Positions 58,055 to 64,000 of a stretch of 64,000 nucleotides of DNA are shown here, in pieces (the first letter of the stretch is position 1; each line of letters begins with the position of its first letter). Location of the stretch: the NCBI RefSeq assembly GCF_019049285.1, contig NZ_JAGMUL010000015.1, positions 186,001 through 250,000 of the forward strand. Direction: 5' to 3'. A program made the position numbers and the translations under genes. Under the pieces are notes generated by a model that worked only from the letters and a program-made list of their open reading frames with translations, was not told where the DNA came from and did not search any database. Source of the stretch: Streptomyces sp. AC550_RSS872. Its GTDB lineage: Bacteria > Actinomycetota > Actinomycetes > Streptomycetales > Streptomycetaceae.

Positions 58055-59476
58055 GTGAACTCTGCCGGAAAAACGGGCGGTTGGGGCGTGGGGCACGAGG
58101 GCGGGCGGCACGCGGTCGTGGTCGGTGGGAGTCTGGCAGGGCTGCTCGCGGCGCACGTTCTGGCCGGGCACGCCGACCGGGTGACCGTCGTGGAACGCGA
58201 CCGGTTCCCGGACGGGACGGGGCCCCGGCCCGGCGTACCGCAGGGGCGGCACCCGCATGTCCTGCTGGAGGGCGGGCAGGTGGCGATGGAGTCGCTGCTG
58301 CCGGGTTTCCTGGCGGAGCTGCGGGCGGCGGGAGCGCCACGTGTGGGCATGCCGTCGGACCTGGTGCTGTGGCAGAACGGCCGCTGGTTCCGCCGACTGC
58401 CCGCGACGACACACATCTACACCGGCTCCCGCGCCCAGTTGGAGGAGCTGGTACGGCGGCGGGTCCTGGCCAACCCGGTGATCAGTACGGTGCAGGGGAG
58501 CGAGGTCGTGGGGCTCCTCGGCGACGCCTCACGCGTGCGGGGGGTGGTCCTGCGGGACCGCTCCGGCGAGGCCCGCGGGGAGCAGCGATCCTTGGAGGCC
58601 GACCTGGTCGTCGACGCCTCCGGCAGCGGCACGAAGGCTCCGCAGTGGCTCCAGGCGGTCGGGGCCGGGGTCCCGCACGAGGAGACCATCGACACGGGTC
58701 TCGCATACGCCTCGCGCGTATACCGGGGCCGCAACGGCGTCCTCGGCGGCGACACCGCCGGCTACTACGTCTACCCGAGCCCCGACCAGGTCCACGCCGG
58801 CGGCGCGTTGCCGCTGGAGGACGGCAGCCATCTCGTCATCGTCTCGGGGCTGCGCGGCGACGAACCGCCCACGGACGACGACGAGTTCGTGACGTACGCC
58901 AAGAGGCTGCCGCACCCGCTGCTGCACCGGTGGCTGGACGAGGCCGAACCGCTCTCGCCGGCGTTCGGCTTCCGGCGTACCGCCAACGTCCGCCGCCGCT
59001 ACGACCTGCCCGGCAGCTGCCCGGCCGGATTCCTCGCCACCGGCGACGCCCTGTGCACCTTCAACCCGATCTACGGCCAGGGCATGGCCGTCGCCGCGAT
59101 GAGCGCGGTCGCCCTGCGCGACGCCCTGGCCGATCCACGCCGGACCCCGACGACGCGGCGCGTGCAGCAGGCAGTCCTCGCCGCCTCTCGGCAGGCGTGG
59201 GACATCTCCGCGGGGGCGGACCGCAAGATGCCGGGCGCGGTCGGCAACGCGGTGGCCGGCGGGCCCGCGGACCGCGCGGCCGACTGGTACCTCCAGCGCG
59301 TCCAGGAGTGCGCCCCCGGCGACCCGGTCGTAGGGCGTGCCTTCCGCTCCGTACTGACCCTCTCCGCACCCGTCACCACCCTGTTCGCCCCGCCCGTCGC
59401 CCGAGCCGTCCTCTTCCAGCCACCGGCCACCACCCCTGCCGAGCCACCGGCGACCCCGGAGACACCGGGAGCCTGA
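58055..59476 (+). CDS. FAD-dependent monooxygenase-type oxidoreductase
   Basis: About 473 residues from GTG 58055 (AGGGGAG 7 bp upstream; the frame is open to 58016). FAD motif HAVVVGGSLAGLLAAHVLAG, VTVVERDRFPDG, GVPQGRHPHVLLEGG, and the second FAD motif FLATGDALCTFNPIYGQGMA. This pattern is seen in polyprenyl-methoxyphenol-hydroxylase-like and geranylgeranyl-reductase-like proteins of Streptomyces. Substrate unknown. C-terminal Pro/Thr-rich tail. Confidence 0.88.
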   Translation: MNSAGKTGGWGVGHEGGRHAVVVGGSLAGLLAAHVLAGHADRVTVVERDRFPDGTGPRPGVPQGRHPHVLLEGGQVAMESLLPGFLAELRAAGAPRVGMPSDLVLWQNGRWFRRLPATTHIYTGSRAQLEELVRRRVLANPVISTVQGSEVVGLLGDASRVRGVVLRDRSGEARGEQRSLEADLVVDASGSGTKAPQWLQAVGAGVPHEETIDTGLAYASRVYRGRNGVLGGDTAGYYVYPSPDQVHAGGALPLEDGSHLVIVSGLRGDEPPTDDDEFVTYAKRLPHPLLHRWLDEAEPLSPAFGFRRTANVRRRYDLPGSCPAGFLATGDALCTFNPIYGQGMAVAAMSAVALRDALADPRRTPTTRRVQQAVLAASRQAWDISAGADRKMPGAVGNAVAGGPADRAADWYLQRVQECAPGDPVVGRAFRSVLTLSAPVTTLFAPPVARAVLFQPPATTPAEPPATPETPGA

Positions 59477-59581
59477 ACGACGGCCGGGCACCGCACGGTG
59501 GTGCGGTGCTGACATTTGTCATGTCGAGGGCCGGACGATCGTTTCTACCGGTGACCCGGCGGTGGCCACGAAGCTGGGTGC

Positions 59582-60382
59582 ATGACGACGAAAACGGGGA
59601 TCACGGGGATCACGGGGACCACCAACCCAAGCGCCGCCAACGGCCGACAGGTGCTGCGGAACTTCGCGCCGCTGCTCATCGATGTCGCCGTCCCCCTCGG
59701 GGCGTACTACCTCCTGAAGAACGGCTTCGGGACGAGCACGCTGATGGCGCTCGCCCTGAGCAGTGTCGTGCCGGCCGTGCGGACCGGGTGGGGTGTGGTG
59801 AAGGCACGCGAGGTCAACGGTCTGGCCGCCCTGATCCTCTTCGTGAACGTCGTGTCGCTGCTGCTCAGTTTCGTCGCCGGTGACCCGCGACTGATGATCG
59901 CCAAGGACAGCGCGGCCAGCAGCACGATCGGGATCGGGATCATCGTTTCCGTGGTGCTGGGCAAGCCGATGATGACGGCCGGTATGAAGCCGTGGGTGGT
60001 GAAGGGAGACCCGCGCCGCGAGGCCGCCTGGACGCGACTGCGGGCCGGATCGGCGCGGTTTCGGCGGGCCGAGCGGGTGTTCTCGCTGGTGTGGGGTGTC
60101 GTACTGCTCACGGAGTGCGTGGTGCGGGTCGTGGGGGCGTACACGCTGCCCGTGGACACCATGGTGTGGGTCGGCAATGTGATCATGGTCGTCGCCATGG
60201 GTGTGGGTTTCCTGGCCGGCGGTGCGCTGGGCGCCGGTCCGATGGCCGCGATGGTCGTCGCGGAGGCGAAGACGGATGCGGAGGCGAAGTCGCACGTGGA
60301 GGCTGCTCGGGTCGTCGAGTCAGAGCCCTTCGAGTCCGATGATCTCGCCCCCGCCGAACTGGCCGCCGTCAAGCAGTGCTGA
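59582..60382 (+). CDS. VC0807-family membrane protein
   Basis: 266 residues with about six membrane helices: LLIDVAVPLGAYYLLKNGFG, LMALALSSVVPAVRTGWGVV, ALILFVNVVSLLLSFVAGDP, and IGIGIIVSVVLGKPMMTAGM. The pattern fits VC0807/intracellular-septation-protein-like families. The N-terminus has a TGITGITGTT repeat; the C-terminal tail is acidic and Ala-rich. Function unknown. Confidence 0.8.
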   Translation: MTTKTGITGITGTTNPSAANGRQVLRNFAPLLIDVAVPLGAYYLLKNGFGTSTLMALALSSVVPAVRTGWGVVKAREVNGLAALILFVNVVSLLLSFVAGDPRLMIAKDSAASSTIGIGIIVSVVLGKPMMTAGMKPWVVKGDPRREAAWTRLRAGSARFRRAERVFSLVWGVVLLTECVVRVVGAYTLPVDTMVWVGNVIMVVAMGVGFLAGGALGAGPMAAMVVAEAKTDAEAKSHVEAARVVESEPFESDDLAPAELAAVKQC

Positions 60383-60481
60383 GGGGAGCCACGGCTGCTC
60401 GGGGCCGGGGTGCCAAGGGTCGCTGACTCGGCGTCATGGACAGGTCGCAGGCGCCGACTCGTCCGCGGCGTGCCGCACCAG

Positions 60482-60976
60482 TCAGTCGGGTCGGCCGGGA
60501 GGCGGTGGATCGTAAAGGCCGAGTTCGGCGTCGTCGGGGGCCTCGAAGAGCTTCACGTACTCCTGGAGCATCTCGCGGGTGACCGGGGCCGTGCCGCTCC
60601 CGCCCGTAACGCTGCGGGCTTCGAGACGGCGGCACAGTTCGTCGATCGGCGCCGAGAGGTAGTGCAGCTCCACGGGAACGCCGAGGGCACGCGCCCCGAG
60701 ACGCTTCTCGTCCCGCTCGGAACGTGCCCAGAAACCGAACTCCAGGATCACGGCCTGTCCGAGCCTCAACAGTTCCTGGGTGTGTTCCCAAAATCGCCGC
60801 TCAAGGCGGTCCCGCGTGCCCTCGTCGAACAGGTCGACACCGAGATCCGCCATCCACTCGTCCGGACACCGACGCACTGCGGGCACCGCATCGGCCAGAC
60901 GTCCGGCCAGCGTGGTCTTCCCGGAGCCGGGAAGACCGCACAGCAAGATCAGCCTCGGTCGGGGCGTCGCGTTCAC
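60482..60976 (-). CDS. P-loop (AAA/kinase-type) ATP-binding protein
   Basis: 164 residues with Walker A LILLCGLPGSGKTTLAGRLA and the usual small-kinase shape (RCPDEWMADLGVDLFDEGTR; VILEFGFWARSERDE; LGVPVELHYLSAPIDELCRR). Such zeta-toxin/Cpt-like small kinases often phosphorylate an antibiotic or metabolite. Its ATG overlaps the MerR stop by 4 bp. The target is unknown. Confidence 0.88.
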   Translation of the reverse strand: MNATPRPRLILLCGLPGSGKTTLAGRLADAVPAVRRCPDEWMADLGVDLFDEGTRDRLERRFWEHTQELLRLGQAVILEFGFWARSERDEKRLGARALGVPVELHYLSAPIDELCRRLEARSVTGGSGTAPVTREMLQEYVKLFEAPDDAELGLYDPPPPGRPD

Positions 60977-61740
60977 CGGTTGCCTCCAGGCGCCTCACGA
61001 TCGCCGTCGATGACCCGCTCGCGAAGGTACGCCTCCAGCTCCGCCGCCCCGGTCAGCATGGCCCGTCCGCGGGCGGACAGGCGGCCGTGCCAGTCGCGCA
61101 GCGCGGCCTCCAGCGGCTCGAGCCCGCCGGCCGCCCGTACCTGGGAGATCAGCGGCGCGATCTGTTCCAAGAGGTAGCCGCCTCGCCTGAGTTGATGGAC
61201 CAGCCGGGCATCCCGTATGGCGTCCTCGCCGTAGACCCGGTACCCGGTGTGCGGGTCGCGGCGCGGGTGCACCAGCCCGGCGCGCTCCCATTTGCGGAGC
61301 GTCGCGGGCCGGATTCCGAGTCGCTCCGCCAACGGCCCGATGAAGCTGCCGCCGGGCTCGGACCTGGGTCCGGGGTCGGGCGGCGCGACGGGCTCCAGGT
61401 CGCGCAGGGCGCTCTCCACGGCTTGGAGGGTCCGCCGGTCGTCGAGGAGTTGGGCGTGGCTCTCGTCGATGAGACGGAACGCCTCATCGGGCGCACCCTG
61501 GTTCACCGCCCGCATGATCGACGTCGCCGTCCGGTGGCCGTGGCCGGGCACCAGGGCGAGGAACGCGCGCAGGGCGCCGGCGTGCAGCGAGGTGTAGGCG
61601 CGGTAGCCGTGGGGTGTGCGATCGGCGGCAGGAAGGATGCCGGCCTCCTCGTAGTTCCGGACCGCCTGCGTGGACAGACCGTGCCGACGGGCCAGATCAA
61701 CCGGCCTGAGCCGTCCACCGTTTTGAAGGTTTCGCCCCAT
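60973..61740 (-). CDS. Tandem MerR-type transcriptional regulator (second copy)
   Basis: 255 residues from ATG 61740 with GGAG upstream. MerR HTH 1 (LRPVDLARRHGLSTQAVRNY then PHGYRAYTSLHAGALRAFL) and HTH 2 (IGPLAERLGIRPATLRKWER then TGYRVYGEDAIRDARLVHQL) with a helical linker. Translationally coupled to the P-loop kinase gene and divergent from the erythromycin-esterase gene. The 58-bp divergent region carries inverted repeats likely to be its operator. Confidence 0.9.
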   Translation of the reverse strand: MGRNLQNGGRLRPVDLARRHGLSTQAVRNYEEAGILPAADRTPHGYRAYTSLHAGALRAFLALVPGHGHRTATSIMRAVNQGAPDEAFRLIDESHAQLLDDRRTLQAVESALRDLEPVAPPDPGPRSEPGGSFIGPLAERLGIRPATLRKWERAGLVHPRRDPHTGYRVYGEDAIRDARLVHQLRRGGYLLEQIAPLISQVRAAGGLEPLEAALRDWHGRLSARGRAMLTGAAELEAYLRERVIDGDREAPGGNR

Positions 61741-61748
61741 GGCTCCGA

Positions 61749-61795
61749 CGGTATCGCGGAAAAGTTTCAACCGAAGGTTCAACGATACCGTTGAA
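61749..61795. promoter_or_regulatory. Nested inverted repeats between the MerR and erythromycin-esterase genes
   Basis: TTCAACG-ATAC-CGTTGAA (61778-61795) is a perfect 7-bp inverted repeat. ACGGTATCG (61749-61757) pairs with CGATACCGT (61783-61791). A third, TTCAACC-GAA-GGTTCAA (61765-61781), has one mismatch. This is the whole divergent promoter, and all fit a dimeric MerR operator. Confidence 0.7.
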
Positions 61796-61798
61796 GCC

Positions 61799-63099
61799 AT
61801 GGCCAACGACATCAAGGACACCGACTTCAAGCACACCGACTTCAAGCACACCGACTTCAAGCACACCGCCCATGCCGTCTCGGCTGCCACTCTCATGAGG
61901 CTGCTCCCGGCGGCCCGGCCTCGGCTGCTCGCGCTGGGCGAGCCCACCCATGGGGAGGACGCTCTGCTCGACCTGCGCAACGGGCTCTTCCGACAGCTCG
62001 TCGAGCAGGAGGGCTACCGGACGATCGCCATCGAGAGCGACTGCATGAGGGGCCTGGTCGTGGACGACTACGTCACCTCGGGCAGGGGCACGCTCGACGC
62101 GGTCATGGAGCACGGATTCAGCCACGGCTGGGGCGCCTCGGCGGCCAACCGTGAGCTCGTGCGCTGGATGCGCGCCTACAACGAAGGCCGTCCCGCGCCG
62201 GAGTGGCTGCGCTTCGCCGGGTTCGACGGCCCCCTGGAGATCACCGCCGCCGAGAGCCCTCGGCAACCCTCACCGCACTCCACGGCCACCTCTCGACCTG
62301 GGTGGACGCGGACCTGCTCCCGTGCAGCGCGGAAGCACTCGACCGCCTGCTCGGCGCCGACGACCGGTGGACCGATCCCGCCGCGATGACGGACCCGGCC
62401 CGGTCCGTGGGGCAGTCGGCCGAGGCCGCTCGGCTGCGGCTGCTCGCCGACGACCTGGTGGCACTGCTCGACACGCAGCTGCCGCACCTCGTCGAGGCGA
62501 CCTCGGGCGACGACTGGGACCGAGCGCGCCTGTACGGGCGTACCGCGACCGGCCTGCTGCGCTACCACCACTGGATGGCCGACACCTCACCGGCCCGCAT
62601 GACCCGGCTGTGCGCGCAGCGGGATGTGATGATGGCCCACAACCTCATCGCCCTCGCCGAACGGGGCCGGACCTTCGTCCACGCCCACAACTCCCATCTC
62701 CAGCGGCCGAAGAGCTCCATGCGGATGTGGCAGGGACGGGTGGAATGGTGGAGCGCCGGCGCGCTGGTGAGCGCCGAACTCGGCGAGGAGTACGCCTTCG
62801 TCGCCACGGCCCTCGGCACCATCCGGCACCAGGGAGTGGACACCCCGCCGCCGGACACCGTCGAAGGACTCCTGTACGCGCTCCCGGAGGACCGACGCGT
62901 CATCGACGCCACGCGGCTGAACACGGCCCTCGGCGACACGCCGCCCGCGCCCCGCGTGTCCCCCTGGTTCGGCTACTCCCCGCTCGACCCGGCCCACTTG
63001 ACGGCCTGCGACGGCATCGTGTTCGTGAAGGACGTCCCGCAGAGTCAGGGGGCCGCCGCCTTCGCCGCGGTGACCCCCGTCCTGCGGATGCAGTACTAG
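61799..63099 (+). pseudogene. Erythromycin-esterase family gene broken by a frameshift
   Basis: The first part (61799 to about 62260) gives LLPAARPRLLALGEPTHGED, RQLVEQEGYRTIAIESDCMR and AGFDGPLEITAAESP. The protein continues only in another frame from about 62265: [66 protein letters not shown]. The two parts join with one base missing (or two extra) in the GAGAGCCCTCGGCAACCC stretch. The conserved E/H (GEPTHG) and His (VHAHNSH) residues are intact. Either a true pseudogene or a sequencing error. Confidence 0.85.
61812..61868. repeat. 15-bp coding minisatellite
   Basis: The unit ACTTCAAGCACACCG occurs three times in a row (61824-61868), preceded by a diverged copy, and encodes DFKHT repeats at the N-terminus of the esterase. 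A length-variable tract of this kind may slip during replication. Confidence 0.85.
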
Positions 63100-63323
63100 G
63101 AGCCGCTGGAATCCGCATCCGCCTTGGGGAGGGTGATCGCCCCGGACGGGCAGACCCCGGCGGCCATCCGGGCGGCCGCGCGTCGAGCGGCGGGCGGCTC
63201 GGTGTGCAGCAGGACTACGAGGCCGTCCTCGGGATCCTGGTCGAAGACCTCGGGGGCGGTCAGCGCGCACATCCCGGCGCCGATGCAACGCTCACGGTCC
63301 ACGCGCAGGCGCGCCGTCGTCAT
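63096..63323 (-). CDS. Small P450-type ferredoxin (3Fe-4S)
   Basis: 75 residues: [20 protein letters not shown], then the final cysteine with [11 protein letters not shown]. The cluster ligands C-x5-C ... C-P match the 3Fe-4S (SoyB-like) ferredoxins that feed cytochrome P450s. Its ATG overlaps the P450 stop by 4 bp. Its own stop shares CTAG with the convergent esterase stop. Confidence 0.93.
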   Translation of the reverse strand: MTTARLRVDRERCIGAGMCALTAPEVFDQDPEDGLVVLLHTEPPAARRAAARMAAGVCPSGAITLPKADADSSGS

Positions 63324-64000
63324 GACCGCTCCTTGTCCCAGGTGACCGGGAGGCTCTTCACCCCGTAGATGTCCGCGGTCTCCGGGCGCAGGGCAACCTC
63401 CTCGGCCGGTACGGCCAGGCGCAGTGTGGGGAAGCGGTCCAGCAGCGCGCGGAACGCGACCCGCATCTCGACACGGGCCAGTTGCTGGCCCAGGCACTGG
63501 TGGATGCCGTGGCTGAAGGCCAGGTGCCCGCCCGCGTCCGGCCGGCGGAGGTCGAGCGCGTGGGGGTCGGCGAAGCGGTCGGGGTCGCGGTTGGCGGTGT
63601 TGTACGACAGGACGACCGTGGTGCCGGCCTTGATGGTCTGGCCGCCCACCTCGACGTCCTCCAGCGCCGTCCTCATGAACGTCTTGGCGACGCTCAGATA
63701 CCGCAGCAGCTCCTCCACCGCCCGGTCGGTGAGCTCGGGGTCGGCGCGCAGCGCGGCCAGTTGCTCCGGGTGCTGCAACAGCGCGAAGGTGCCGAGGGAC
63801 AGCATGTTCGCGGTGGTGTCGAACCCGGCCGCCAGCAGGATCAGGCTGATCCCCTTCAGTTCCTCGTCGGTCAGATCGCTGTCGGTGAGTTCGCTGAGCA
63901 CGTCGTCGGTGGGCTTGGCGCGCTTGGCGGCAACCAGTTCCGCGAGGTACTCCTGGGTCGCGGTGTAGGCCGCTATCAGCTCCGCTTCGCTCACCTCACC
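63320..64000 (-). CDS. Cytochrome P450 (C-terminal part; cut by window edge)
   Basis: About 226 residues visible; the N-terminus lies beyond base 64000. I-helix [18 protein letters not shown], ExxR in EELLRYLS, the PDRF/DP region ([19 protein letters not shown]), and heme-binding loop [20 protein letters not shown] with the Cys ligand. A bacterial class I P450 with its ferredoxin directly downstream. The substrate is unknown. Confidence 0.93.
   Translation of the reverse strand, partial: GEVSEAELIAAYTATQEYLAELVAAKRAKPTDDVLSELTDSDLTDEELKGISLILLAAGFDTTANMLSLGTFALLQHPEQLAALRADPELTDRAVEELLRYLSVAKTFMRTALEDVEVGGQTIKAGTTVVLSYNTANRDPDRFADPHALDLRRPDAGGHLAFSHGIHQCLGQQLARVEMRVAFRALLDRFPTLRLAVPAEEVALRPETADIYGVKSLPVTWDKERS

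Overview
The window is very G+C-rich, its codons end mostly in G or C, and many genes start with GTG or TTG. Together with families such as CobN with a cobalamin riboswitch, PMT, DUF6355, DUF3040, LCP and tandem-MerR regulators, this points to a Streptomyces-type actinomycete chromosome. Both edges cut genes: pntA on the left and a cytochrome P450 on the right. No rRNA, tRNA, CRISPR array or intact insertion sequence was seen.

Layout. 1-3 kb: proton-translocating transhydrogenase pntAB, then a decayed aldehyde dehydrogenase fragment. 3-8 kb: a 2H phosphoesterase, a small secreted DUF6355 protein, a full NAD-dependent DNA ligase, a tandem-MerR regulator and a DUF6194 protein. 7.9-20.4 kb: a cobalamin (B12) block with cobL-cobM, cbiD, cobK, a Ni/Co permease, cobG-cobH-cobIJ and a riboswitch-controlled cobN; it mixes an oxygen-dependent CobG with CbiD. 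20.5-24 kb: an NCS1 permease with a Cys-rich tail and a protein mannosyltransferase. 24-29 kb: an operon that looks like lysine/pipecolate catabolism (amaB, hglS, amaA) with a divergent LysR. 29.6-34 kb: a BlaI/M56-peptidase pair, tatA, an LCP protein and terB; two nearly identical palindromes tie tatA/blaI and terB together. 34-46 kb: an acyltransferase, DUF3040, two paralogous KhtT/KhtU cation/proton antiporter cassettes, a two-component system, and a dehydrogenase divergent from a TetR with twin operators. 46-50 kb: a PLP decarboxylase and an MFS exporter. 50-54 kb: an unusual two-gene unit, a helical-repeat/von Willebrand A protein translationally coupled to a protein ending in a Fis-like helix-turn-helix, preceded by a coiled-coil protein. 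54-60 kb: a MITE-like element, a VOC protein, an isochorismatase-fold protein lacking its cysteine, a beta-lactamase-like lipoprotein, a secreted EEP nuclease, a FAD monooxygenase and a VC0807-type membrane protein. 60-64 kb: a tandem-MerR regulator coupled to a P-loop kinase, a divergent erythromycin-esterase gene broken by a frameshift, and a ferredoxin/P450 pair.

The best candidate for a little-described system is the 50.1-52.8 kb vWA/HTH pair, which resembles in outline the Ro60/TROVE RNA-binding proteins. The clearest regulatory discoveries readable directly from the bases are the two BlaI-type palindromes, the twin TetR palindromes and the inverted repeat upstream of the second tandem-MerR gene. 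All functional names are from sequence reading and memory of families; no database search was run.
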